Notes: generated by a model not told the origin, from the sequence alone. 64,000 nt of DNA from VFMC01 sp046331225 (GCA_046331225.1 JAXLRF010000012.1:61799-125798); one strand, 5' to 3'; counted from the first letter of the stretch, positions 34,729 to 43,323 are shown. A program made the numbers and translations.

Positions 34729-36662
34729 GTCGGGTCTTCGTGAGCGCACGGGGCAACGTGTTCATGCGCGAGATCGCCGACCACGTGGCCGAGGCACTGC
34801 GTGCCGACGGACGCGACGCGGAGGTGGTCACCGACGACCTGCCCGACGTGCTCGGCCCCGGTGGCGATCCGCTCACCCAGCTCGTCGTCGCACCGCACGA
34901 GTTCTTCGTGCTGCACCCGGCCGGCGAGGTCGACCGCACTCGTGCCGCCGCGCACTCGGTGTCGATCAACACCGAGCAGCAGGGCACGCCGTTCTTCGAG
35001 CTCGCCATGCAGTACGCCGCACGTGGCCCGGTGGTGCTCGACATCAACACGCACTCGCTCGGCGCGATCCGCCGGCTCGGCCTGCCCGCCGTGCACCTGC
35101 CGCTCGGCTACGTGCCGTCGATGGACCGTTGGCACGGCGACGCCCGGCACGAGCGCCGTATCGACCTCGGGTTCCTCGTCGGTCGCACGCCGCGTCGTGA
35201 GGCGTTCATCGCGGGCGCTGCGGGACAGCTGTGGGAGTGGCGCACCGACCTGCGGTTCTTCAGCTGGCACCGGCCCGCGCTGGCCGGGCACGGCACGTTC
35301 TCGAGCGGCGACGACAAGTACGCACGGCTGGCCGACACGCGCATCCTGCTCAACGTGCACCGCGACGACGAGCCCTACTTCGAGTGGGCGCGCGTCGTCG
35401 AGGCCGTGGCCAACGGGTGCGTGGTGGCAAGCGAGACGTCGGTCGGCATCGAGCCGTTCCGGTCGGGCGAGCACCTGATCATGACCTCGCTCGACGACCT
35501 CGCCGAGCAGGCGGTGGCGTTGGCGTTCGACGAGCCGCGTCGTGCGGCGATGGCGCACGCCGCCTACACGGTGCTGCGCGACCAACTGCACCAGCGCGAC
35601 CTCGTGCGACGCTCGCTCGAGGCGGCCGCCGCAGCGATCGCCGCGCGCGGGGCGTCGGCCGCATCGAGCACGGCCAGCGCGGCGAACGGTGCGGCTCGCG
35701 CCGCGGGCAGCGCCCGCGCCGCGATCGAACGGCACGTACCGGCGCGTCGGCACCGTCGCACGATCGCCACGCCGGCGCACCCGACGGCCGACCGGCAGAT
35801 GCTCGAGAAGGTCGCCTCCGAGCTGAAGCAGCGCTACGTCGGTCAGGTCGGCGTGGTGCGTTCGCTCGAGCGTTCGCTGTCGGTGCTGCGCCACGGCGAG
35901 GCCGACCACCTCGAGATCACCACGACGCCGGCCGTGGCTGCGGTGGCCCCCGAGGTGTCGGTGGTGGTGCCGCTGTTCAACCAGGGCCACTACGTGCGCG
36001 AGGCGATCGAGTCGGTGGTGGCCGCGGCACACGACCCGTCGCTGCCGGTGGAGGTGATCGTCGTCGACGACCACTCGACCGACGGGTCGCTGGCGGTGGT
36101 GCAGGCGATCGTCGACGAGATGCCGTGGCTGCCGCTCACGCTGGTGGCACGTGCAGCCAACGGTGGCCTGCCCGAGGCTCGCAACACGGGCTTCGCCCGG
36201 GCGCGCGGTCGGCTGGTGCTGCCGCTCGACGCCGACAACCTGCTGTACCCCAACGCGATCGTGGCGCTGGCCAGGCATCTCGACGCGGCCGAGCCCGACG
36301 TCGTCGCGGCGTACGGGCTGCTCGAGCGGTTCGACGAGACCGGCGCCCTCGGCCTCACCAGCCATCTGCCGTGGGATGTCGACCTGCTGGTGCGCGGCGC
36401 GTACATCGACGCGCTCGCGATGATCCGCATCGACGCGTGGCGCGAGGTGGGCGGCTACGAAGATCCCGGGTTCTACGGCTGGGAGGACTACGACCTGTGG
36501 TTGGCCCTCGCTGAGCGTGGCCGCCGGGCATCGCTCGTGACGTCGGTGGTGGGCCGGTACCGTGAGCAGGCCGGCTCGATGCGACGCATCAGCGACATCG
36601 ACATGGCCTCCAACTTCGTCACCCTCCGAGAGCGCCACCCACGACTGCCATGGCCGAGCTGA
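34713..36662 (+). CDS. Two-domain glycosyltransferase (GT-B-like plus GT2)
   Basis: The protein has 649 residues and is a paralogue of the 27505-29427 product. The N-terminal GT-B-like part has NVFMREIADHVAEAL, LVVAPHEFFVL and YFEWARVVEAVANGCVV. An Ala-rich linker (about 310-350) leads to a GT2 domain from about residue 413: VSVVVPLFNQGHYV, VVDDHSTDGS, LDADNLLYPN and YGWEDYDLWLALA. TACGGT (34701-34706) lies six bases before the GTG. It overlaps the following coiled-coil gene by 13 bases. Confidence 0.87.
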   Translation: MMAAPCRVFVSARGNVFMREIADHVAEALRADGRDAEVVTDDLPDVLGPGGDPLTQLVVAPHEFFVLHPAGEVDRTRAAAHSVSINTEQQGTPFFELAMQYAARGPVVLDINTHSLGAIRRLGLPAVHLPLGYVPSMDRWHGDARHERRIDLGFLVGRTPRREAFIAGAAGQLWEWRTDLRFFSWHRPALAGHGTFSSGDDKYARLADTRILLNVHRDDEPYFEWARVVEAVANGCVVASETSVGIEPFRSGEHLIMTSLDDLAEQAVALAFDEPRRAAMAHAAYTVLRDQLHQRDLVRRSLEAAAAAIAARGASAASSTASAANGAARAAGSARAAIERHVPARRHRRTIATPAHPTADRQMLEKVASELKQRYVGQVGVVRSLERSLSVLRHGEADHLEITTTPAVAAVAPEVSVVVPLFNQGHYVREAIESVVAAAHDPSLPVEVIVVDDHSTDGSLAVVQAIVDEMPWLPLTLVARAANGGLPEARNTGFARARGRLVLPLDADNLLYPNAIVALARHLDAAEPDVVAAYGLLERFDETGALGLTSHLPWDVDLLVRGAYIDALAMIRIDAWREVGGYEDPGFYGWEDYDLWLALAERGRRASLVTSVVGRYREQAGSMRRISDIDMASNFVTLRERHPRLPWPS

Positions 36663-36943
36663 AGCCCACCCAGGCCGACACCGGGCCCGACACCCAGGCC
36701 GACACCGAGCTGCAGCTGCGCGCCCGGATCGCCGAGCTCGAGACGTTGCTCGACGCCCGGACCCAGACCATCGTCGGACTCGGGGCGCGACTCGCCGAGC
36801 TGCAGGGCGACGCACCGCCGGCGCTCACCGAGCGTGTCCGTCAGCTCGAGAGCGAACTCGCCCAGCTGCGCGCCACCAAGGTGTTGCGCTACAGCGCGTT
36901 GCCGCGTCGTGTGTACGCCAAGCTTCGAGGCGTCGGTGGCTGA
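36650..36943 (+). CDS. Small coiled-coil protein with basic tail
   Basis: The protein has 97 residues. After a polar start, residues 20-80 form a coiled coil (LQLRARIAELETLLDARTQ, LTERVRQLESELAQLRA). It ends with RYSALPRRVYAKLRGVGG, similar to the tail at 29815 (RRAYGKARRVAG). It starts inside the end of the upstream glycosyltransferase gene, so translation is coupled. No catalytic motif is present; it is probably an accessory protein of that enzyme. Confidence 0.75.
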   Translation: MAELKPTQADTGPDTQADTELQLRARIAELETLLDARTQTIVGLGARLAELQGDAPPALTERVRQLESELAQLRATKVLRYSALPRRVYAKLRGVGG

Positions 36944-37088
36944 CCACCCGGCACCGGCCACCACCGAGCGTGACCTCGCGCTCGAGGTCGAACTCGAGCG
37001 GGCACTGGCCGCTGCCCGCACCGAGCTGACCCGCATTCGGGGGAACCTGCGGCTCGTGACGGACTTCTTGACACGACCTGAACCCTAG
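36936..37088 (+). CDS. Very small coiled-coil protein
   Basis: The frame starts at GTG 36936, overlaps the previous stop by eight bases and encodes 50 residues. Almost all of it is an acidic/basic heptad helix (ERDLALEVELERALAAARTE, then LTRIRGNLRLV). It lacks the basic tail. The overlap and matching composition argue that it is real and belongs to the same operon. Its TAG stop also forms the start of a -10-like TAGAAT. It could instead be a decayed C-terminal piece of a longer coiled-coil gene. Confidence 0.5.
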   Translation: MADHPAPATTERDLALEVELERALAAARTELTRIRGNLRLVTDFLTRPEP

Positions 37089-37100
37089 AATCGGTTCAGG
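37068..37100 (+). promoter_or_regulatory. Palindrome centred on a -10 hexamer, upstream of a secreted protein
   Basis: CCTGAACC (37077-37084) and GGTTCAGG (37093-37100) form a perfect inverted repeat around TAGAAT (37086-37091). TTGACA at 37068-37073 is present but only 12 bases from the -10. The palindrome could be a repressor site or a terminator stem for the upstream operon. Confidence 0.45.
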
Positions 37101-37155
37101 CACCACGCGGACGTGCCGATCAATCGAGCGGGCCCCCCTGATCCTGGAGGATTTC

Positions 37156-39780
37156 GTGCGGCATCGCCATTGGCTGGCTTCGCTCCTGTGCGTCTCGATC
37201 GTGTTGTCGACTGCGTCGACCGTGTCGGCGCACCCCAACGTCGACCCGGCACCCTCGATCTCGCCCGACGCGACCCGCTCGACCAGCGGTGACTACGCCA
37301 CCGACGTCTTCTCCGATCCGTGGGACTTCTCCAACGACGAGGACGTCCCGCCGATCGCGCTGGTCGGCTCGGAGAACAGCTACGGCATCGCGCGCAACGG
37401 CGACGGCACGCTCACCGTCGCCTCGGTGAACAACTCGACGATCAAGCTCGTGCGCACGTGGGGTGTCGAGCTGCCGTGGGGCCGCGACGGCCTCGTGGCC
37501 CCGGTCAACGCCGATCGCTACACGCGCCTGTCGTTCTCGATGTGCATCGGTCAGGCGCTGCACATGGCCGTGCACTACTGGAACGCGGCGGGCCAGAACG
37601 GCCTGCTGCCGTTCTACCCGGCGGCCGGCTGCCGGGTGTACGACATCGACCTCACCGACATCAGCCAGAACCCGCCCGGGTACCAGCTGCCCTGGACCGG
37701 ACAGATGACGCGCGTCGAGTTGCTGCGCGGCGGCACGCCCACCGGTCAGAACCCGCTCGTGAACATCACGCTCGACTGGGTGCGTCTGCGCCGGGCCGAC
37801 GCACCGGTGTCGCCGCCGTCGGGCGTGCCGATCCCCAAGGTGCTCACGCCCAACGTCGAAGGCGGTGCCGACTACGCCACCTCGAACGGCAACGCATGGG
37901 ACTTCAACGGCGCGGACGACGTCGCGTCGGCCGGCGACATGTGGAACGTCGGCTTCGCGAACGGCGAGATGACGGGCGCCACCGTCGGCAACGACAGCTT
38001 CATCGAGCTGCCGCTGCGCTCGGAGACCAACCCCGACCGCTACCACCGCGCCACCGTCGAGATGTGCCTCGACGGGTCGATGAGCTTCGCCAATGCCCCC
38101 GGCGGTGGCATGAACGCCCGCTTCGCCTGGCTGCCCGAGAACTTCGGTGCCTGGAGCGAGACGCAGGACATCGTCGTGTACCCCGGCTGCCACCGATGGA
38201 CGGTCGACCTGTCGACCACGCCCGCGGCGGCCGTCAACGACGAGGGCACGCGCTACCCGCGTGGATGGCGCGGTCAGCGGTTCGAGCAGCTGCGCTTCGA
38301 CCTCAACGAGGATCCGGGCGTGCGCAACTTCACGCTGCGCGAGATCAAGATGGCCGACGACGCCGCGTTCTCCGGCACGTACGACATCACCTTCAGCGAC
38401 GTGGCCGGTGTCGGCGGCACCGCCGACATCTGGGTCACCACCAACCGCGGGGCCTTCGACGGCACCCGCATCGCCCGCAACCTGTCGGTGTCCGGCGGCG
38501 TCAACACCTTCCGCTGGAACGGTACGAGCGACACCGGCGCCACCCTGCCCAACGGCACCTATTGGGTGTACGTCACGATGCGCAACGGCTCGAACGTCGG
38601 TACCGCGTACTCGACCGGTCCGGTGCGGATCGAGAAGCCGCAGCCGGCCGTGGCGAGCTACTTCGTGCCGGTCACCCCGGCCCGTCTGCTCGACACCCGC
38701 GACGGCACCGGCGGCAACCTCGCCCCGCTCGGGCAGCAGGTGTTCACCGAGCTCGACGTCACCGGCGTGGGCGGCGTGCCCGAGACCGGCGTGACGGCGG
38801 TGGTGATGAACGTCACCGCCGACGCACCCAGCACGGCGAGCTTCCTGACCGCATGGCCGAGCGGTGAGCCACGCCCCGGCGTGTCGAACCTCAACTTCGT
38901 CCCCGGCCAGACCGTGCCCAACCTCGTCACCGTGAAGGTCGGCGCCAACGGCAAGGTGAACCTGTTCAACTCGACCGGTTGGGTGAACGTGATCGCCGAC
39001 GTCGTCGGCTACTACACGACCACGGCGCCGAGCGGCGGCGGTCGGTTCACGTCGCTCACACCCACGCGGCTGCTCGACACCCGTACCGGCGAAGGCCGCT
39101 CGGGTGCCGTCGGCGCGGTGGCCGCAGGCCAGGCGATCGACCTGCAGGTGACCGGGGTGGGTGGCGTGCCCGCGTCGGGCGTGACGGGCGTGGCGCTCAA
39201 CGTCACCGTCGACCAGCCGACCTCGTCGGGCTACATCACCACGTGGCCGACCGGCGAGGCGCGCCCGACGGCGTCGACCCACAACTTCACCGCAGGTGTC
39301 ACCGTCGCCAACCTCGTGCTTGCGAAGGTGGGCACGGGCGGCAAGGTGTCGCTGTTCAACTCGTCGGGCTCGACGCACCTGATCGCCGACGTCGTCGGCT
39401 ATTTCTCGTCGAGCGGCGGCGCCTTCGTGCCGGTGAGCCCCCAGCGACTGGTCGACAGCCGCGACGGCACCGGCGGCGTGCTCGGCCAGCTCGGCCAGGG
39501 CGGCGAGGTGACCACGCCGATCGCGACCGGCACACCGGTGCCCGGCAACGCGGCAGCCGCCGTGGTGAACCTCACGTCGGTGAACAGCTCGCTGCCCTCG
39601 TACATGACGGCGTGGCCGTCGGGCGTGAGCCGGCCGACCGCGTCGATCATGAACCCGCGGCCCGGCGTGCCGGTGCCCAATCAGGCGTACCTGAAGCTCG
39701 GCTCGGGCGGTCGGCTCGACGTGTACAACAACTCGGGCGCGACCGACGTGATCGTCGACGTGTTCGGCTACATCGTCTGA
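37156..39780 (+). CDS. Large secreted protein with three 'LDTR...DVVGYY' repeats
   Basis: The protein has 874 residues. A Sec signal peptide (HWLASLLCVSIVLSTASTVSA) is cleaved near residue 25. Residues about 30-420 hold two similar beta-rich modules (each with D-Y-A-T and W-D-F near its start). A FlgD/Ig-like segment follows (WNGTSDTGATLPNGTYWVYV). The last 370 residues are three copies of a domain of about 120 residues, starting P-x-R-L-L/V-D-T/S-R and ending D-V-V/F-G-Y. These repeats are frequent in actinobacterial surface proteins; a sugar-binding or wall-binding role is likely but unproven. The GTG start has GGAGGA five bases upstream. Confidence 0.88.
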   Translation: MRHRHWLASLLCVSIVLSTASTVSAHPNVDPAPSISPDATRSTSGDYATDVFSDPWDFSNDEDVPPIALVGSENSYGIARNGDGTLTVASVNNSTIKLVRTWGVELPWGRDGLVAPVNADRYTRLSFSMCIGQALHMAVHYWNAAGQNGLLPFYPAAGCRVYDIDLTDISQNPPGYQLPWTGQMTRVELLRGGTPTGQNPLVNITLDWVRLRRADAPVSPPSGVPIPKVLTPNVEGGADYATSNGNAWDFNGADDVASAGDMWNVGFANGEMTGATVGNDSFIELPLRSETNPDRYHRATVEMCLDGSMSFANAPGGGMNARFAWLPENFGAWSETQDIVVYPGCHRWTVDLSTTPAAAVNDEGTRYPRGWRGQRFEQLRFDLNEDPGVRNFTLREIKMADDAAFSGTYDITFSDVAGVGGTADIWVTTNRGAFDGTRIARNLSVSGGVNTFRWNGTSDTGATLPNGTYWVYVTMRNGSNVGTAYSTGPVRIEKPQPAVASYFVPVTPARLLDTRDGTGGNLAPLGQQVFTELDVTGVGGVPETGVTAVVMNVTADAPSTASFLTAWPSGEPRPGVSNLNFVPGQTVPNLVTVKVGANGKVNLFNSTGWVNVIADVVGYYTTTAPSGGGRFTSLTPTRLLDTRTGEGRSGAVGAVAAGQAIDLQVTGVGGVPASGVTGVALNVTVDQPTSSGYITTWPTGEARPTASTHNFTAGVTVANLVLAKVGTGGKVSLFNSSGSTHLIADVVGYFSSSGGAFVPVSPQRLVDSRDGTGGVLGQLGQGGEVTTPIATGTPVPGNAAAAVVNLTSVNSSLPSYMTAWPSGVSRPTASIMNPRPGVPVPNQAYLKLGSGGRLDVYNNSGATDVIVDVFGYIV

Positions 39781-39872
39781 CGGTGACCCGGCCCGTCGCG
39801 TCGGCCGACGCCGTGTCGGCTGACGGTCGTGTCGGCTGACGTCGGCACGCCGGCGGGTGGCATGCTGACGCG

Positions 39873-40649
39873 ATGCCCACGTCGCTCTCGCCGTCGCAGC
39901 ACCGTGCCGTCGTCGCCACTTCCGGCCGCCGGCTGATCGACCTCGCGATCGAGGCCGGACTCGACGCGCCGGTGCCGACGTGTCCGGCGTGGGACGTGCG
40001 AGCGCTGTTGGCACACCAGGCGATGGTGCACCTGTGGTCGACGGCGCACCTGCGCGGCACCGACCCCGACGCGGTGCCGGACCAGACGGCGTTGCGTGAC
40101 GAGGCCGACGTGATCGGGCTGGCCGAGGGCGCGCTCGACGGTGTGGTGCGAGCGTTGGCCGAGGCCCCCGACGACCTGCAGGCGATGACGTTCCTGAACG
40201 ACGCGCCTGCGCCGGTGGGGTTCTGGGCGCGCCGTCAGGCGCACGAGACGACGGTGCACATGATCGACGCGCTCGCCGCGTCGCTCGGCCGCGAGCCGCT
40301 CACCGCCGAGGCGGCGATCGATCGCGAGGTCGCGGTCGACGGCCTCGACGAGTTGCTCCGCGGGTTCTTCACCCGCGGCCGTTCGAAGCTGTTCGACGGC
40401 GAGCCGTTCACGTTCGTGGTGGCGCCCACCGACACCGACGTGCGTTGGGTGGTGCGCGTGGACGAACGCCTGAGCGTCGACCCGCCCGACGCCGACGCCT
40501 CGGCCGTCGGTGACGCCACCGTCCTGAGCGGTGCGGCCGCGGCGCTGTACCTGGCGCTGTGGAACCGCGGCGCCGACGTGACGGTCAGCGGGGCGGGATC
40601 GACGCTGATGGATCGCTGGCGTGGCGCGCAGCGGGTTCGCTGGAGCTGA
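39873..40649 (+). CDS. Mycothiol-dependent maleylpyruvate isomerase-like (DinB-fold) protein
   Basis: The protein has 258 residues. The N-terminal four-helix bundle shows TCPAWDVRALLAHQAMVHLW and the metal-site helix WARRQAHETTVHMIDAL, both typical of the TIGR03083/MDMPI group. The C-terminal 90 residues are the usual small beta/alpha domain ending in LMDRWR. The family uses actinobacterial mycothiol; the substrate cannot be told. Its 3' end overlaps the convergent DUF2142 gene by 65 bases. The -10 candidate is CATGCT at 39861-39866. Confidence 0.85.
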   Translation: MPTSLSPSQHRAVVATSGRRLIDLAIEAGLDAPVPTCPAWDVRALLAHQAMVHLWSTAHLRGTDPDAVPDQTALRDEADVIGLAEGALDGVVRALAEAPDDLQAMTFLNDAPAPVGFWARRQAHETTVHMIDALAASLGREPLTAEAAIDREVAVDGLDELLRGFFTRGRSKLFDGEPFTFVVAPTDTDVRWVVRVDERLSVDPPDADASAVGDATVLSGAAAALYLALWNRGADVTVSGAGSTLMDRWRGAQRVRWS

Positions 40650-42045
40650 TCCGTCGAGGGGCGAGCACGCCCATCAGCGCCGCGGTGAACACAGCGAGCA
40701 GCACCACCCACGTGCCGGCACCCGGTCCGCGGCTCGATGCGACGGCACCGTCGAACCACCACGAGCCGTCGGTCCCCACCGCGTAGCGGCGCGCCGCCAC
40801 CCATGCGGTCGACACCATCGCCACGGCGGAGGCGATGAGCACGCTGGTCTGCACCCGACGCGACGGCGGGCGCGTGGCCCGGCAGGTGCCCACCACGGCG
40901 ATGGCCGCGGCGACCGGCAGGCTGTAGCGACCCTGCCAGATCGGACCCACCCGGTGGTCGAGCGCCACCTCGAACACGACCGGCACCACCACGAGCGCGC
41001 CGCCGAGCACCACCCACGTGGCCCGGCGCACGTGGGGCCGGGTCAGCAGCATCACGCCCACCGCCACCACCCAGGCGACGACCGCGACCCACGGCGCGTG
41101 GTACTCGAGCCAACCGAGCGACGCGATCAGTTCGTTGCCGCTTCGCGGCAGACCGCGCACGCTGTGCCGCAGCGCGGCCCACACGCTTCGCGAGCCGGCG
41201 GTGCGCTCGTCGTCGACGACGAGGCCGGCCCACGCGTTCCACACCAGCACCGTGGCGACACCCAACGCGGGCACGCCCCACAGCACCAGCCGTTCGCGAC
41301 GTCCGATCGCACGGCTGCGCTGCCACTCGAGCTCGAACACGGCCAGCACCGCGAGGGCCCACAGCGCGGCCACCGGTCGCATCGAGATCGCGAGCGCCAG
41401 TGGCACCGCCGCCCACCAGACCTCGCGACGCGCCGGTGCACCGGTGTCGCCGGCGACGGCGGCGGTGGCCGCCAGCGCGACCAGCACCACCTCGAGACCG
41501 TTCGGGTTGACCACGCCCCACAGGAACCAGCACGACGGCGGCGCGAGCGCGACGAGCAGTCGGGCCGCGGGCCGGTGTCGTACGCGCACGGCCAGCACCC
41601 CGGTCGCCAGCGCCACCCACGCGAGCGCGGCCAGCCGGTAGGCGAGCGGGTCGTCACGACCACCGAGCAAGCGGGCCGGGATGCCCACGAGCGCGTAGTA
41701 CCACGGCGGGTTCACACCGGCGCTGCTGGCCACCGTGACGTCGTCGCCGGCCGATGCATCGGCGCAATCGCTGGGTACCCGCGGGTCGTGTCGGTAGCAC
41801 GAGGGGTCGCCGGTGCCGAGCGACGACGGCACGCGCACCGAGCGGTAGCCGGGCGGCAGCGAGGGGACCGGGTCGCCGAGCAGTTCGCCGTGTGCCACGG
41901 CGTGTGCACGAAGCACGTGTGCCGGTTCGTCGGGTCCTCCGTAGCGGCCGGTGAGGCACGCCCAGCACGTGAGCACCGCGAGCGTCGCCAGTGCGGTGGC
42001 GAGGCCCAGCCGCAGGCGAGGGTTCAGCCGGTCGGTGCGGTCCAC
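40585..42045 (-). CDS. DUF2142 family multi-pass membrane protein
   Basis: The protein has 486 residues. It shares the hallmarks of the 11190-12728 protein: GGPDEPAHVLRAHAVAHGE, NPPWYYALVG, NPNGLEVV, IWQGRYSLP and RRYAVGTDGSWW. About ten membrane helices are present. It probably acts in lipid-linked glycan handling. GTG 42045 overlaps the upstream methyltransferase end by 22 bases; longer frames would run over that gene. The last 20 residues are low-complexity Ser/Arg/Pro and lie in the overlap with the convergent gene. Confidence 0.87.
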   Translation of the reverse strand: MDRTDRLNPRLRLGLATALATLAVLTCWACLTGRYGGPDEPAHVLRAHAVAHGELLGDPVPSLPPGYRSVRVPSSLGTGDPSCYRHDPRVPSDCADASAGDDVTVASSAGVNPPWYYALVGIPARLLGGRDDPLAYRLAALAWVALATGVLAVRVRHRPAARLLVALAPPSCWFLWGVVNPNGLEVVLVALAATAAVAGDTGAPARREVWWAAVPLALAISMRPVAALWALAVLAVFELEWQRSRAIGRRERLVLWGVPALGVATVLVWNAWAGLVVDDERTAGSRSVWAALRHSVRGLPRSGNELIASLGWLEYHAPWVAVVAWVVAVGVMLLTRPHVRRATWVVLGGALVVVPVVFEVALDHRVGPIWQGRYSLPVAAAIAVVGTCRATRPPSRRVQTSVLIASAVAMVSTAWVAARRYAVGTDGSWWFDGAVASSRGPGAGTWVVLLAVFTAALMGVLAPRRISSSEPAARHASDPSASIPPR

Positions 42046-42656
42046 CGACCCACCACGACCGTCTCGTTGTGTGTGAACACACGCCCGACCGCACGGGGGA
42101 ACGGGAACGAGGCGGCGCGCTCGACCACCACGTCGGCGTGGCGGAGCAGCGCGGTGATCGCTGCTGCATCGAGGAAGGTGACGTGCGTGGCGTCGGACGC
42201 CTGGCCGCGCTCCTGCGGGCAGATGACGGCCACCCGGCCGCCGGCGCGCAGGTAGGGCGTGTACGCCTGCACCAACGCCGTCGCCTCGGCCGGCGTCATG
42301 TGCTCGAGCACGTGGGCGAACAGCAGCGAGTCGAAGCTGCCGTGGCGATCGTCGGGCGATCCCGCGAACTCGTCGCCCGTGTACGCCGTGAGGCCACGCG
42401 CCCGGGCGATGCGGATCGACTCGGCGTTGTGGTCGATGCCGACGCCGTTGCCGTCGAGGTGCGTGAGGTTGCGGCCCACGCCGCAGCCGATGTCGAGCAC
42501 GCGGCCGAGGCCGAGGCGACGGATGTTCCAGCGGTACGGACGCTGCGGATCGAGCAGGGCGCGCCACCCGGTGCGCGGTACGACCGACGCGGCCAGGCGC
42601 GCCGCGTACGCGGGATCGGTGGTGTCGGGGCGATCCATGTGGTCGTGCAGGCTCAC
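42024..42656 (-). CDS. SAM-dependent methyltransferase
   Basis: The protein has 210 residues. Class I motif I is VLDIGCGVGRNLTHL, with the acidic residue in GVGIDHNAES, and a later FAHVLEHMTPAEA motif is typical of type-11 methyltransferases. GTG 42656 overlaps the upstream HhH-GPD gene stop by four bases (GTGA). It is coupled to the DUF2142 gene downstream, which suggests modification of a glycan or lipid, but the substrate is unknown. Confidence 0.87.
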   Translation of the reverse strand: MSLHDHMDRPDTTDPAYAARLAASVVPRTGWRALLDPQRPYRWNIRRLGLGRVLDIGCGVGRNLTHLDGNGVGIDHNAESIRIARARGLTAYTGDEFAGSPDDRHGSFDSLLFAHVLEHMTPAEATALVQAYTPYLRAGGRVAVICPQERGQASDATHVTFLDAAAITALLRHADVVVERAASFPFPRAVGRVFTHNETVVVGRWTAPTG

Positions 42657-43246
42657 GCTCGGTCGAGCGGTCGGTCCTGCTTGTCCTTCTTCGCTGCCTT
42701 CTGCGCCTTCTTCCATTCGCGCACCTTGCCGAGCGAGGCGGTGTCGTGGATGTCGGCGACGCTGCGCGGGACGTCGTCGCCGAACTTACCGGCCGCGTCG
42801 GACCAGCCGTCGGGCTGCACCCCCATGCGCTTGCCGAGCAGTGCCACGAAGATCTTCGCCTTCTCGTCGCCGTAGCCGGGCAGGGTGCGCAGCCGTGCAT
42901 ACAGGTCGCGGCCGGAGGTGACGCCCTGCCACACGCCCTCGCCACGACCACCGAAGTCGGACACCAGCGCGGTGCACATGTCGTGGATGCGCCGGCCCAT
43001 CGATGCGGGGAAGCGGTGGATCGCGGGCTTGTCGCAACACACCGTCACGAACGCCTCCTGGTCCATCGCCGCGATGCGCGCCGCATCGAGGTGACCGAGG
43101 CGCTCGCGCAACGTGTGCGGCCCGGCGAACGCCCACTCCATCGGCACCTGCTGGTCGAGCAGCATGCCGATCAACAGCGCGGTGCCGTCGGTGTTGAGGA
43201 GGCGGTCCGCCTCGTCGTCACCCGTGATGTAGAGCGTGCCGACCAC
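42653..43246 (-). CDS. HhH-GPD family protein (DNA glycosylase-like)
   Basis: The protein has 197 residues from GTG 43246. A TATGCT on the minus strand (43253-43258) lies six bases upstream and fixes the start against the longer frame. The sequence LYITGDDEADRLLNTDGTAL and LLDQQVPMEWAF identify the actinobacterial HhH-GPD group, and LRTLPGYGDEKAKIFVALL is the hairpin region. A Lys-rich tail follows (KKAQKAAKKDKQD). A role in base-excision repair is inferred from the family. Confidence 0.85.
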   Translation of the reverse strand: MVGTLYITGDDEADRLLNTDGTALLIGMLLDQQVPMEWAFAGPHTLRERLGHLDAARIAAMDQEAFVTVCCDKPAIHRFPASMGRRIHDMCTALVSDFGGRGEGVWQGVTSGRDLYARLRTLPGYGDEKAKIFVALLGKRMGVQPDGWSDAAGKFGDDVPRSVADIHDTASLGKVREWKKAQKAAKKDKQDRPLDRA

Positions 43247-43323
43247 GTCAGGAGCATAGAAGAGCGAGTGCCGCCGAGCCGTGCGAGTGCCCCGACCGGC
43301 ACGGCCATCGCTCGTGGAGCCAG

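Noticed and set aside
37120..40014. Minus-strand ORF of 964 codons opposite the secreted repeat protein
   Set aside because: Rich in Arg, His and Gly with no domain; it mirrors the codon pattern of the true plus-strand gene, which has a signal peptide and clear repeats.
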